64,000 bases of DNA from Flavobacteria bacterium BAL38 (GCA_000169355.1 AAXX01000007.1:34686-98685); one strand, 5' to 3'. Numbered from the stretch's first letter, positions 27,196 through 38,644 are shown. Notes: generated by a model not told the origin, from the sequence alone. Numbers and translations are program-made.

Positions 27196-29061
27196 ATGAG
27201 AAAATTATATGTTACATTAAGTTTTGTGATGGTAAGTGGAATGCTTAGTGCACAAAACCAATATACCAAAACAGCAGATAAGTTATTCGATAGATACGAA
27301 TATGTTGATGCTGCAAAAGAATATTTAAAACTAGCAGAAGGCAGTAAAGCTGATAACTATGTTTATAAACAATTAGCAGAGAGTTATTACAATGTATTCA
27401 ATACCAAAGAAGCAGTAAAATGGTATGCTAAAGTAGTAGAGCAGAAGCAAGATGCGGAAACGTATTACAAATACGCTCAAATGCTAAAAGCCGAAGGAAA
27501 CTTCAACGAATCAGACAAACAAATGCAACAGTTTGCACAATTGGCACCTAACGACCAAAGAGCTAAAACATTTGTAAGTAAACCAAATTATCTACCAGAA
27601 CTACAAGGACAAACCAAATTATATGATGTAGCAAAATCAGATGTAAGTAGTGATAAAACCGATTTTGGAGCTGTACTTACCAATGATAACAATGTGTATT
27701 TTGCAAGTGCTAGAAACACCTCAAAAAGAAACAGCAACTTCAACGAAGAGCCCTATTTAGATATCTACAAAGCCACTTACAACGCAAATGGAACCATTAG
27801 CGATGCGGTAGCGGTAGACAACTTAAACACCAAATGGCACGATGGACCAGCAAGTATTACAAGCGATGGAAACACGATGTACTACGGTAGCGAGAGTTTC
27901 AATGAAAAGGAATATGTAAAAGATAAAGCTAAGAAATCAAAATTTGGTAAAATTTACCTTTATAAAGCAACCAAAGAAGGCGATAAGTGGGTAAACAGCA
28001 AACCACTTCCGTTTAACAATAAAGCGTATGATGTAAGAAATCCAAGCATTAGCAAAGATGGAAAAACCTTATACTTCTCATCAAATATGCCTGGCGGTTT
28101 TGGAGGTGAGGACATCTGGAAAGTATCTGTAAACGGAGACGAATATGGCACACCAGAAAACTTAGGTGCAAAAGTAAATACGGAAGCCAATGAGAGTTTT
28201 CCATTTATAACCGAAGACAATATTTTGTTTTTCTCTTCCAACGGAAAAACAGGTTTTGGTGGATTGGATGTATTTAAGATGGATTTAAACAAAGGTACAG
28301 AAGCAATCAATGTAGGAGAACCAGTAAACACATCAAAAGACGACTTTGCATTCACTTATAATACAACAAAGAAAGTTGGATTCTTTTCGAGTAATAGAGA
28401 CGGTAACGATGATATCTTTAAAGCAGATCCGATTTGTAAAGTACAAGCTTTAGTAAGAGTAAAAGACGCAAAAACAGGTAATGTTATTGAAGGCGCTACA
28501 GTTATGTTAGTGGATGAAAAGCAAACAACAATTACAAATCAATCAACAGCTTCTAATGGAGAAACATTAAGCGGTGTATTATGTAATACAGCTTATAGTG
28601 CACAAGTTTCAAAGCAAGGATATGAGAGTGGAGTATTTGAAGTAGCAAAAGCAGAGAATGATCAAGTTGTTGTAGAAGCCTTGTTGAATCCAATTATGCC
28701 AATCATCACAGAGAAAGAAGTGATATTACAGCCAATTTATTTTGAATACGACAAAAGCAATATTACAGCAGATGGAGCGGCAGAGTTGAATAAATTAATA
28801 ATAGTAATGAACGAAAATCCAAACATGATCATCTTCGCCAAATCGCATACCGATAGTCGAGGAAGTGATAAGTACAACATGAAATTATCAGATCGTAGAG
28901 CAAAAGCTACAGTTCAATACTTATTAAGCAAAGGCATAGCAAAAGAAAGAATCTCAGGACAAGGATTTGGAGAAAGTGAACCAAAAGTAGCTTGCAAATC
29001 ATGTACAGAAGAAGAGCATGCACAAAACAGAAGAAGTGAATTCTTAATTGTTAAGAAATAA
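27196..29061 (+). CDS. OmpA-family protein with TPR and PD40 repeats (T9SS-associated)
   Basis: The 621-residue protein has a signal peptide (about 1-19), a TPR-like helical region (about 22-125), a PD40/WD40-like beta-propeller (about 150-410, with repeated SxDGKTLYFSSNMPGG-type strands), a CarboxypepD-like segment (about 415-495) and a C-terminal OmpA peptidoglycan-binding domain in the last 115 residues (IYFEYDKSNITADG, DSRGSDKYNMKLSDRRA). This layout is common next to PorP/SprF genes and probably ties the outer-membrane complex to peptidoglycan. It starts 20 nt after the PorP/SprF stop. Confidence 0.9.
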   Translation: MRKLYVTLSFVMVSGMLSAQNQYTKTADKLFDRYEYVDAAKEYLKLAEGSKADNYVYKQLAESYYNVFNTKEAVKWYAKVVEQKQDAETYYKYAQMLKAEGNFNESDKQMQQFAQLAPNDQRAKTFVSKPNYLPELQGQTKLYDVAKSDVSSDKTDFGAVLTNDNNVYFASARNTSKRNSNFNEEPYLDIYKATYNANGTISDAVAVDNLNTKWHDGPASITSDGNTMYYGSESFNEKEYVKDKAKKSKFGKIYLYKATKEGDKWVNSKPLPFNNKAYDVRNPSISKDGKTLYFSSNMPGGFGGEDIWKVSVNGDEYGTPENLGAKVNTEANESFPFITEDNILFFSSNGKTGFGGLDVFKMDLNKGTEAINVGEPVNTSKDDFAFTYNTTKKVGFFSSNRDGNDDIFKADPICKVQALVRVKDAKTGNVIEGATVMLVDEKQTTITNQSTASNGETLSGVLCNTAYSAQVSKQGYESGVFEVAKAENDQVVVEALLNPIMPIITEKEVILQPIYFEYDKSNITADGAAELNKLIIVMNENPNMIIFAKSHTDSRGSDKYNMKLSDRRAKATVQYLLSKGIAKERISGQGFGESEPKVACKSCTEEEHAQNRRSEFLIVKK

Positions 29062-29077
29062 ATCAATTAAATATAAG

Positions 29078-32000
29078 ATGAAAATATTTTTACCTAAAAT
29101 AAAAGTTTTAATAATATTTATTTTTGTTTCTATAAACATAAAAGCTCAAGTTGTGATTAACGAGGTAATGCTAAAGCCTAGTCCGTTTACTGGTGCTGTT
29201 ACTAATGGCTGTGTTCAATCGATGGCTCAAACCGATTTAACCTGTGGGAATGAGTATATTGAGCTTTATAATACTGACCCTTGTAATCCTATTGATATTA
29301 GTTGTTTTATAATTGGAAACTCAGGTACTGATGCATTAAATATAGGAGTTTTTGTAATTCCAAATAATACTATTCTTCAACCCCTAGGTCATCTCGTTAT
29401 TGGTGGTCCAAATGCTAGTTCTAATGCAGCTAGTATTGACATTATTCTAAACTCTTTCGTAGGTTCTCCAAAACTATGCATGAATGGAAATCGTTGGTTT
29501 CTTGAAAACAATGATGGCTGGGTGGGTCTTTATAATCGAAACGGAATTCCAATAGATGCAGTATATTGGACATTTTCTGCTAATGAATCATCAAAAATAA
29601 ATACAGCAGTTGAATTTAACCGCGATTTGTGTGTCCCTTTAGGTACTTGTGAAACTGTAACTAGTTTAGTTCGAGCAAATCAAATACCAACTACCATCAT
29701 ATCTTATGCTGGACAATCACCAAATGCAGGATCAACATTAAGTAGAATACCAGATGGCGGAAATTGGCAACGAAATATAGCTCCATCTATCAATAATACT
29801 ACAGTAGGGAATTGTAATGGTGGAACATGTGTTACTCCTGCAGCATCCCCTGCTGCTCCCACAGTAACATCACCAGTAGATTACTGTCAAGGAGCAACTG
29901 CAGTTCCTTTAACTGCTACTCCAAGTGGAGGTACATTAAATTGGTATGGAACAAGTGCTACTGGCGGAACAGCATCATCAACACCTCCTACACCAAGTAC
30001 TGCAACGGTTGGCTCAACAACTTATTATGTAAGTCAGACTATTGGTGGATGTGAAAGTCCTAGAGCGGCTATAGTGGTAAATGTTAATACTTCTTGGAGT
30101 AGCATAATAAGTTGTGGAACTTCAACTGCATCATCAGTTACATTTGATTGGACTTTTGCAAATTTCGCTACTGGATATTCGATTTCGTATCAAGTTAATT
30201 CAGGTTCTCCTATCAATATTGGTTCAATAGGAAATGTATTAACCTATACTGTCAATTCTTTAAATTCAGGAGACAATGTAACTATTACTGTTACTCCATT
30301 AGGTGGATCTGTTAATTGTTTTACAGCTACTTCGTTTTCCTGTTCTACAATTAATTCTTGTCCAACTATACTATCTCCTTCTTCGGATCAAAATGTATGT
30401 TTAGGAGGAGACCCAACCGCATTTTCTGTAAATACAACATTTACAGGTAATAATGCAATTTCTTTTGTATTTTTCAATTCACAACAAACGGGTTCTGATA
30501 TGTACAGTAGTCTTGGAACGCTTATAGGAAATGCAACACCTAGTGCTGGAATAGCAACCTTTAATCCAGGTGTTCTAGGAACAACAGGTTCGTTACCAAA
30601 TACAGCAGGTACTTACTATGTTTATGCTATTGCCAATCCAACACCAGCAGTTGTTGGTTGCAGACCATTTCAAGAGATTGTTATTGTTGTAGCAGAAACA
30701 GCAGTTCCAACAGTAAGCATAACAGCTGCTAGTTGTTCAGCAGCAGGAACAGCAACGGTAACGAATTATTTAGCGACCAATACTTAACTTCTTCACCAGT
30801 AGGATTGACAGTAAGTGTAGCAGGAGTAGTTACAGGATTTACTTGTGGTACTTCTTATACAATTACGGCAACAAATGCATCAAGTTGTACAGCTAATTCT
30901 ACTAGTTTTATAGTTGGATGTCAATTGCCTACTCTGGCTGTACCAACAGTAAGCACAACAGCTGCTACTTGTTTCGCTGATGGAACTAGTACTATTTCAA
31001 ATTATAGCGCATCAAATACCTATACATTTACACCTGCTACAGCTGGGATTTCAATAAATGCCTCGGGTTTAATTTCAGGAATGGTTACAGGTATAAATTA
31101 TACTGTTTCAGCATCAAATGGAAGTTGTACATCGTCTGCTTCAGTTTCATTTAGTAATGTAGCACAGTTAACGGTTCCAGCAACTCCTACAATTTTATCA
31201 GTTGCACCAACATGTTCTTCATCAGGAAGTTCAAGTATTTCGAATTATGTTGCAGGGATTACTTATGTTTTCAATCCCGCAGGACCATTAGTAGCTGTTG
31301 GAGGAGCTATTTCAGGAATGGTTACAGGCACAAATTATACTGTTTCAGCATCAAATGGAAGTTGTACATCTTCTGCTTCAGCTTCATTTAGTAATGTAGC
31401 ACAGTTAACGGTTCCAGCAACTCCTACAATTTTATCAGTTGCACCAACGTGTTTAGCATCAGGAAGTTCAAGTATATCGAATTATGTTGCAGGGATTACT
31501 TATGTTTTCAATCCTTCAGGACCATCAGTAGCTGTTGGAGGAGCTATTTCGGGAATGGTTACAGGCACAAATTATACTGTTTCAGCATCAAATGGAAGTT
31601 GTATATCTTCTGCTTCAGTTTCATTTAGTAATGTAGCACAGTTAACGGTTCCAGCAACTCCTACAATTTTATCAGTTGCACCAACATGTTCTTCATCAGG
31701 AAGTTCAAGTATTTCGAATTATGTTGCAGGGATTACTTATGTTTTCAATCCCGCAGGACCAACAGTAGCTGTTGGAGGAGCTATTTCGGGAATGGTTACA
31801 GGCACAAATTATACTGTTTCAGCATCAAATGGAAGTTGTACATCGTCTGCTTCAGCTTCATTTAGTAATGTAGCACAGTTAACGGTTCCAGCAACTCCTA
31901 CAATTTTATCAGTTGCAACAACATGTTCTTCATCAGGAAGTTCAAGTATTTCGAATTATGTTGCAGGGATTACTTATGTTTTCAATCCTGCAGGACCATC

Positions 32001-33765
32001 AGTAGCTGTTGGAGGAGTTATTTCGGGAATGGTTACAGGCACAAATTATACTGTTTCAGCATCAAATGGAAGTTGTTCTTCAGTTGCATCTGCTAACATC
32101 GTAATTAATGCACAGCCTGTAACTCCAGTTTTAAATTACACTGTAACCAATACAGTTTGTAACGGAAGTACACTAAATTTTGTACTTAATAGTAATGTAA
32201 CAAACACGAACTTTAGCTGGAGTGCAACGGTATCGAATATTTCAGGTTTTTACAGCACTACCACAAATGGAGATGAATCCAATATAAACAATTTAGTGGC
32301 TCTTACCAATCCAGAAGCAATAGGCACCATTACCATGGTGATTATCCCACGAGCAAGCGGATGTTATGGAACACCACAAACGGTTGTTATCACTGTTAAT
32401 CCTATTCCAGTAGTTGAGAGTGTAAGTGTTGCAGATAACTCAGTTTGTTCGGCAACAAATGCTACGAATAATGTACATGTTGATATTGTAGGTAATATAA
32501 GTGGTATTACGTATACTTGGACAGCTATTACAAGTGGTGTAAATGTTATAGGAGGTCCTACATCAGGAACAATAACTTCAACGTCAACTACCGCTTCTCT
32601 AGATTTACGAGTAATAACAAGTAATCCATTAGTAGCAGGTACTATTTATTTTGTAGTTACTCCAGTTCGTAATGGATGTGCAGGTAACCCAATGATAAGT
32701 GGAATAGTTACTGTTAATCCAAATCCAGGATTACCAATTCCATCGCCAGTAAAAACAATTTGTAGTGGCAATAGTACTGATTTAATAGTTGATGTTTCTC
32801 CACTTATTACAGGGACACAATTGACATGGGAAGTGTTAACTGTTGTAAATGTAACAGGAGCTAATCCAGGAACAGGAGTTGCGCCAGTAACAATTAATGA
32901 TGTGTTAACAGCTACAACCAATACACAAGGGTATGTTATTTACCGAGTACGATCTACTTTAGGAGATTGTCAAGGAGGTTATACAGATTATAGAGTAAAT
33001 GTAAACCCATCACCACGCCCAGTATTAACCGATGGTAACATTTGTATCACGGCAACAGGAGAAGTATATCAAACATATACATTAAACACTGGTTTAAATG
33101 ATGTAGATTATGATTTTGAATGGTTTGACAGCAATGGAGATATCATCCCAGGAGAAACCAATGCTACTTTAGTGGTGGATGCGCCAGGAACGTACAGTGT
33201 TATTGCAACAAATTGGTTAACAGGATGTTCATCAGACCCAACGTTATCAACGGCAACTGCAACAGTTACTGAGACTATGCCAGCAACAACAATGTCTGTA
33301 GTTCAAAGTGATTATTTTAGCGATAATGCAACTATCACAGTAAACGTAACAGGAGGTTCAGGAACGTTATTGTATTCAATTGATGAAGGTTCGTTCCAAT
33401 CGTCAAATGTATTTACAGGAGTTAGTGCTGGCGAACATTTGGTCACGGTTGTAGACACAGAGGGTTGTACGTATTTAACTCAAGAGGTAACCATTATTGA
33501 TTATCCAAATTATTTCACACCGAATGGTGATGGAATCAATGATACTTGGAACATCAGTGGATTAAACCAACCAGGAGCTAAGTTGTATATTTTTGACCGC
33601 TATGGAAAATTAATAAAACAACTAAGCGCTACAGACGACAGCGAAGGTTGGGATGGAACATACAATCAAGAGCAATTACCATCAACGGATTATTGGTTCT
33701 CATTAGATTACATGGAAAATGGAGTGGCTAAAACGTTTAAAGCGCATTTTACGATGAAGCGATAA
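29078..33765 (+). pseudogene. Second giant T9SS type B surface protein, interrupted by a frameshift
   Basis: Two overlapping frames form one gene. The first (29078-30787) has a signal peptide, a lamin-tail domain (INEVMLKPSP, EYIELYNT), Ig-like and fibronectin-like modules, and stops at a TAA inside a repeat unit. The second (open from before 30733) continues that same repeat, then carries 79-residue repeats, further Ig-like domains and a type B sorting domain (YFTPNGDGINDTWNI, IFDRYGKLI). Restoring one base near 30783 (act-taa-ctt to act-tac-act) joins them into about 1560 residues. The upstream TTG at 29048 overlaps the OmpA gene; ATG 29078 starts the signal peptide. It may be a real null allele, phase variation or a sequence error. 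Confidence 0.85.
30934..32118 (+). repeat. Array of five 237-bp repeats in the second giant surface protein
   Basis: Units start at 30934 (diverged), 31171, 31408, 31645 and 31882. The last four are almost identical over most of their length, until 31882-32118 diverges after about 32080. The unit has the same 79-codon length and layout as in the protein at 22113, so the two genes share repeat ancestry. Confidence 0.9.
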
Positions 33766-33790
33766 TTAGAATTAACTTAATTCACCAATT

Positions 33791-36697
33791 ATGAAAACTA
33801 ATTTAATAGTATTATTTCTTTTTTTGAGTGTTAACATTTTGTTTTCACAAACTACAGATGATTATAGAAGTGCTACTTCGGGTAATTGGAACGTTACTTC
33901 TTCATGGGAACGATATAATGGAACATCATGGGTTGCAGCAAGTGGCTCACCTACATCAACTAATAATATAATAACTATAAGGAATGGACATGTTATTAGT
34001 GTAACTGCTAATGTAACAATAGATCAATCACTAATAGAAGTAGGTGGAAAGTTAGTTTTAACTAGTGGAACAATAACCATAGCAAATGGAAGCGGTAATG
34101 ATTTGCAAATATTCGGCGAATATGAGAGAATTTCATCAACTACGACTATGACAATTAATGCTTCTGCATCTGTTTCATGCGAATCTGGTGGAGTGTATAA
34201 TCATAATGTTGCTGGAGGTTCTTTACCTACAATAACTTGGCAAGATGGTTCTTTGTTAAAAATTTCAAATAGTATTTCTTCAGGTTTGAATCAAAGTTTT
34301 TGGAATGTAACCAAAACTTTTGGTAATGCGACGACACTTTCAAATGATAGTACAAATAGAACTATTACAATTAGGAATGATTTTAATTTGAAAGGAGGAA
34401 CTTTTTATCTAAAAAATGGAGGCTTGACTGGAGGCATTCATTCAATTATTGTAAAAGGAAATTTACTACATAGTGGAGGTGTTTTTGGATGGAACAGTAA
34501 TGCTTCTGATAATACAAGTATAACCAATATTATTGTAGAAAAAAATTTCATAATTTCTGGAACTGCAAGTTGGGGAGGGTTTGTTAGCGCAACAAATTGT
34601 AGTTCAGGAGTATTTTTTGAAGGGACAGGAAATCAAATCTTTAGTACAATTTTGAGCCATAGTACTAGCAGTAGTGTAAGAGATAGGTTTTATTACAAAA
34701 CAATTGGAGGTCCAACAGGATTATCTGAAATTTATAATGGAACAACTCCTCAAGAGACTATTGATGGTTCTTGTGGTGCATCAGCACCTGTCGGTTATTC
34801 GAAATGGCCTTCCAGTGGGAATTTATTAAAATCTTTAACAATAAATAATTCTACTGGTGTAACATTAAGAAGTCCAAAATCAATAGGAGAAAATTTATTT
34901 CTTCAAAGTGGACTTTTAACAACTAATGGCAATTTAACAATGTTTTCTAATGCCACAATTGACAGAAGCGGTGGAACAATTTCTGAAACACCTTTAGGAA
35001 CAGCTTATAATGTAATATATAGTCCATTTTTAAGTGGTTATGATACAAGTGTCGAAATTCCAATAGCAAATAGTGTATTACAAAACTTAACTGTTAACAA
35101 TGGAAATACAATTACATTAAATCCTAATGTTATTAATATAAATGCTAATTTAACTATACAATCAGGCAACTTTCAAATTAATGAAGACAAAGTTGTTTTT
35201 CTTCAAAATCAATATATTAATACAGGAGGCTTATGTACGTTTGAAAATAATTCAAGTTTAGTACAGGTTAACAATGTAATAAATAGTGGAAATATTATTT
35301 ATAAAAGAATTGCTCAAGCAAGAAATTTAGATTACGTGTATTGGTCTTCGCCTGTAGCGGCTTTTAATGTAAATAATTTACCAAACAATAACAGATATAT
35401 TTGGAATACAACAATAGCAAATACTAATGGAGGTCAAGGCAATTGGGTTTCGGCTAGTGGAAATATGTTAGCCGGAAAGGGATATATTGCAAGAGCCTCT
35501 AATGGTTCCTCAACTCCAATTGCTACAACTACAGTATTTAACGGCGTACCTAATAATGGTGTTGTTTCAACTCCAATTCTAAGAGGTTCTTATCAAGGAT
35601 TAGATTATCCAGGAACAAATGGTATTACCATTACACGTTTTAGTGATAACTGGAATTTAGTAGGAAATCCTTACCCTTCATCAATTAATGTAGAAGATTT
35701 CTTGAACTTGAATACCAATATCGAAGGAGCAGTAAGAATTTGGACACATGGAACATTACCTTCAACATCAATAACTAACCCTTTTTATGGTTCTTATCAG
35801 GCAAATTACACGCCTAATGATTATATTACATACAACGGAACAGGCACAGTTAGTGGTCCGTCAGGATTTAATGGTTATATAGCAAGCGGTCAAGGTTTCT
35901 TGGTTAATATGTTAGATGGATCTTCTAGTTTTGATAATTTGATTTTTAATAATTCACTTCGTAATAAAAATTACGATAATAGTCAATTTTATAGAAATTC
36001 GAGCATTGATAATAGTTTCTCTAATCAAAAAAACAGAATTTGGTTGGATTTAATTGATAGTAACAATTTGGCTGCAAGAACTTTAATTGGGTATGTGACA
36101 GACGCTACTTATTCAAAGGATAGATTGTTTGATGCTGTTACTTCTGTCTCTAATGTAATACATTTTTACTCAATTATTGATGAAGATAAAATGACAATTC
36201 AAGGAAGAACAATACCTTTTGATTCAAATGACATAGTAAATTTAGGTTATTATGCTCCAAGTTCGGGTAATTATTCAATAGGGATTGCCGCAGTCGATGG
36301 ATTGTTTGATGATAACCAAGAAATTTATTTAGAAGATAAATTAACAGGAATTATACACGATTTAAGACAAACCACTTATACATTTAATACAATTGCTGGT
36401 GAAATTAATAATAGGTTTGTACTGCGTTATAATAATGAAACTATAGATAGTGAGACATTTAATAATAACTCTCAAATATTAGTTATCTCTAATGAAAATA
36501 TTTTAACAATTAAGTCATTTACAAAAAATATTAAAGAAATTTATATTTATAACTTACTTGGACAAAAAATATATACTGGAAATATGATAAATAATAATGA
36601 AAAAATTATTTCAAGCTTAGCAAAAACAAATTCAACTTTAATGATAAGTCTGAAACTATCGAATGATGTTATGATTGTGAAAAAGGTAATTCATTAA
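33791..36697 (+). CDS. Secreted protein with T9SS sorting signal type C-like C-terminus
   Basis: The 968-residue protein has a signal peptide (about 1-19), an N-terminal autotransporter-like beta-helix region starting with WNVTSSWERYNG and repeated IDQSLIEVGGKLVLTSG-type strands, a central region with WNLVGNPYPSSI and the stretch INNRFVLRYNNE, and a final 75 residues (IKEIYIYNLLGQKIYTG, ending MIVKKVIH) that fit a T9SS type A/C sorting domain. NRFVLRY before the domain favours type C. It follows the second giant protein by 25 nt. Cargo function unknown; likely a surface or secreted adhesin. Confidence 0.82.
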   Translation: MKTNLIVLFLFLSVNILFSQTTDDYRSATSGNWNVTSSWERYNGTSWVAASGSPTSTNNIITIRNGHVISVTANVTIDQSLIEVGGKLVLTSGTITIANGSGNDLQIFGEYERISSTTTMTINASASVSCESGGVYNHNVAGGSLPTITWQDGSLLKISNSISSGLNQSFWNVTKTFGNATTLSNDSTNRTITIRNDFNLKGGTFYLKNGGLTGGIHSIIVKGNLLHSGGVFGWNSNASDNTSITNIIVEKNFIISGTASWGGFVSATNCSSGVFFEGTGNQIFSTILSHSTSSSVRDRFYYKTIGGPTGLSEIYNGTTPQETIDGSCGASAPVGYSKWPSSGNLLKSLTINNSTGVTLRSPKSIGENLFLQSGLLTTNGNLTMFSNATIDRSGGTISETPLGTAYNVIYSPFLSGYDTSVEIPIANSVLQNLTVNNGNTITLNPNVININANLTIQSGNFQINEDKVVFLQNQYINTGGLCTFENNSSLVQVNNVINSGNIIYKRIAQARNLDYVYWSSPVAAFNVNNLPNNNRYIWNTTIANTNGGQGNWVSASGNMLAGKGYIARASNGSSTPIATTTVFNGVPNNGVVSTPILRGSYQGLDYPGTNGITITRFSDNWNLVGNPYPSSINVEDFLNLNTNIEGAVRIWTHGTLPSTSITNPFYGSYQANYTPNDYITYNGTGTVSGPSGFNGYIASGQGFLVNMLDGSSSFDNLIFNNSLRNKNYDNSQFYRNSSIDNSFSNQKNRIWLDLIDSNNLAARTLIGYVTDATYSKDRLFDAVTSVSNVIHFYSIIDEDKMTIQGRTIPFDSNDIVNLGYYAPSSGNYSIGIAAVDGLFDDNQEIYLEDKLTGIIHDLRQTTYTFNTIAGEINNRFVLRYNNETIDSETFNNNSQILVISNENILTIKSFTKNIKEIYIYNLLGQKIYTGNMINNNEKIISSLAKTNSTLMISLKLSNDVMIVKKVIH

Positions 36698-36699
36698 AA

Positions 36700-36795
36700 T
36701 CAGCACCAACTTCAATTCCTTCTGGTTTTATTGCTTTTGATACTAAAACCAAAGGATTGGTTATACCTAGAATGACAACTGCTCAGAGACCTTGA
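36700..36795 (+). pseudogene. Degraded gene fragment with an IPRMTTAQR motif
   Basis: Directly after the stop of the gene at 33791, in another frame, the sequence encodes SGFIAFDTKTKGLVIPRMTTAQR, then a TGA at 36793-36795. GLxxPRMTTAQR is a very common motif in Bacteroidota surface and tail-fibre-like proteins. No start or continuation is visible, so this is a leftover fragment, perhaps of a neighbouring surface-protein gene. Confidence 0.55.
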
Positions 36796-36907
36796 ACCAG
36801 AGTGTTCAAGTTATTAAATAGAAATAGAGAAGAAAGGATAAAATTAGTTTATAGCGTTAGTTTTTTATCTGAAGTAATTTAATTCATTTTAAGATTAAAT
36901 TATTAGT

Positions 36908-36935
36908 AAAAGGATAGCTTTTTAGCTATCCTTTT
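36908..36935. terminator. Bidirectional terminator between the T9SS cluster and rluA
   Basis: AAAAGGATAGCT (36908-36919) pairs perfectly with AGCTATCCTTTT (36924-36935) around a TTTT loop. It overlaps the stop codon of the RluA-family gene and has T-runs in both directions. Confidence 0.85.
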
Positions 36936-38605
36936 TTATAAAATTGTATTTCAGCTTTTAAAGTAATTAGTTCTTTGCTTACTGGATGTTCAAAAGTCAA
37001 ACTTTCTGCATGTAAATGTAATCGATTGGCTTTTTTTCCATATAAATCATCGCCTACAATTGGAGTTTTTAAACCCAATTCATGTGAAGCATGTACTCGT
37101 AATTGATGCGTTCTACCCGTGATAGGATAGAAGTAAACCAAAGTTTGGTTATTTCTAACTTCAATTTTTTCCCATTTAGTTTGCGCTGGTTTTCCGTGTT
37201 CGTAACAAACTAATTGTCGAGGTCGGTCGTCCAAATCTACGCGAAGCGGTAAATCTATAAAACCTTCTTTTTCTTCCAAAACACCATCTAATAAAGCTAC
37301 ATAGCGTTTTTTTATAGTTCTTTTAATGAATTGACTTTGCAATTTTACATACGTTTCTTCGTCTTTTGCAATCAGCATTAAACCCGAAGTTGACATGTCT
37401 AAGCGATGTACAATTAATGGTCCGGTTGCGTTTGGATATAATTCTTTAACTCTTTGATAAACAGAATCGGAAATATTTTTGCCAGGAACCGACAAAAATT
37501 CAGCAGGTTTGTTTATTACGGCTAAAATTTCATCTTCAAAAACGATTTTAATATTTTTTCCTTCCGCTGGATTTTCTTGAAACGGATTTGCTTCCATATC
37601 CAAACCATTTAGCATGTGTGATAATAATATCGGTTCGCATTTGCTTTTACAAGCTGGATAAAATTGTTTGTGCTTTCGAATTTCCGATTTTGGCGATTGT
37701 CCCCACCAAAATTCAGCCATAGCAATTGGTTTTAAATTATGTTCGAAAGCGTAATGTAATAATTTGGGAGCAGCACATTCTCCCGCTCCAGCCGGCGGAT
37801 TATTATTGAAAATTTCACCAATACTTTTTCGTTCGCCAAATTGGTTTAAAAAGGAATATTCAGCAAACAATTTTTGTTGTAAAGCACCCGATTTTTGTCG
37901 ACGTTCATCTTTATGTTGATTGATTTCATCTAAAAGTAAATTGACTTCATTTTGAGCCTTTTCGATTTGAAAATTCCAATATTTAGTCATTTTTTTGAGT
38001 AAAATACTCTCTTTTTTGCTTTCTTCGGAAAGTTCTAATTCTAATTGTTCAATTTCTACTGAAGATAAATTGGTGATTGAAATTCGTTTTTCATCGCGTT
38101 CAACCTTCAATCTTTTGATTTTATCTTTCTGATTTTGAATGTCAGTAACTGCTTCATTTTTTGTATTTTCTAATTGCTTTTTTTTATCTCGAAGTTCGTC
38201 TGAATTTTCTAAAATTTCAATTTGACGATTGATTGCATTCAAAACTTCTTCTTCTTTTCTAAAAAAACCATCTTCTTGCAACATATCAAAAATCGTTGGC
38301 ACAAAGTGGGGAAGGTGATTCACACCCGCCAATTTTCCAGAAAAAGCCCATAAATAGCCTAATTCTCCAACTTGATTTTGACAAACTAAAACCCCAAACA
38401 TTTTTCCAATCACTAAACCTTCTTGATGTTCTTGTAAACCAAAATTATGTTCAAAATCACATTGTGATTCTAAATACGCTTGCAATTCAGTTGAAGCAAT
38501 GATGCTCAACTCATGCGGTTCGTAATAAAATGGAAACGTAAATTTTTCGGGTAATGAAATACCTGAAATATTGGTTTTGAAGGGTTGGAAGATTGATTTT
38601 GACAT
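36926..38605 (-). CDS. RluA-family RNA pseudouridine synthase with long N-terminal extension
   Basis: The 559-residue protein has an N-terminal region (about 1-115), a Lys/Glu-rich coiled coil (about 120-240), a Cys-containing middle segment and a C-terminal RluA catalytic domain (about 345-559) with the active-site Asp in VHRLDMSTSGLML and the motif GRTHQLRVHASH. The enzyme isomerises uridine in rRNA or tRNA; the target base cannot be told from sequence. The large N-terminal extension is a Bacteroidota variant. The C-terminus resembles the remnant at 20511-20606. Start ATG 38605. Confidence 0.88.
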   Translation of the reverse strand: MSKSIFQPFKTNISGISLPEKFTFPFYYEPHELSIIASTELQAYLESQCDFEHNFGLQEHQEGLVIGKMFGVLVCQNQVGELGYLWAFSGKLAGVNHLPHFVPTIFDMLQEDGFFRKEEEVLNAINRQIEILENSDELRDKKKQLENTKNEAVTDIQNQKDKIKRLKVERDEKRISITNLSSVEIEQLELELSEESKKESILLKKMTKYWNFQIEKAQNEVNLLLDEINQHKDERRQKSGALQQKLFAEYSFLNQFGERKSIGEIFNNNPPAGAGECAAPKLLHYAFEHNLKPIAMAEFWWGQSPKSEIRKHKQFYPACKSKCEPILLSHMLNGLDMEANPFQENPAEGKNIKIVFEDEILAVINKPAEFLSVPGKNISDSVYQRVKELYPNATGPLIVHRLDMSTSGLMLIAKDEETYVKLQSQFIKRTIKKRYVALLDGVLEEKEGFIDLPLRVDLDDRPRQLVCYEHGKPAQTKWEKIEVRNNQTLVYFYPITGRTHQLRVHASHELGLKTPIVGDDLYGKKANRLHLHAESLTFEHPVSKELITLKAEIQFYKKG

Positions 38606-38609
38606 GATG

Positions 38610-38617
38610 CAAAGATA
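38610..38617 (-). promoter_or_regulatory. -7 box (TATCTTTG) almost touching the rluA start
   Basis: A perfect TAnnTTTG match on the minus strand, only 4 nt from the ATG at 38605. If used, the transcript would be nearly leaderless. Confidence 0.4.
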
Positions 38618-38636
38618 AAGTAATTGAAATAATATT

Positions 38637-38644
38637 TATCTTTG
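38637..38644 (+). promoter_or_regulatory. -7 box (TATCTTTG) for the toxin-antitoxin operon
   Basis: A perfect TAnnTTTG match, 17 nt before the antitoxin ATG at 38662. It faces away from the rluA box 20 bp to the left. Confidence 0.55.

Noticed and set aside
23370..32118. The regular 237-bp repeats as a CRISPR array or mobile repeats
   Set aside because: The units are coding, in frame and 79 codons long, without unique spacers; they are protein domain repeats.
30733..33765. Second frame of the surface protein as a separate gene with its own TTG start
   Set aside because: It has no signal peptide and begins in the middle of a repeat unit that the preceding frame starts, so it is one gene with a frameshift.
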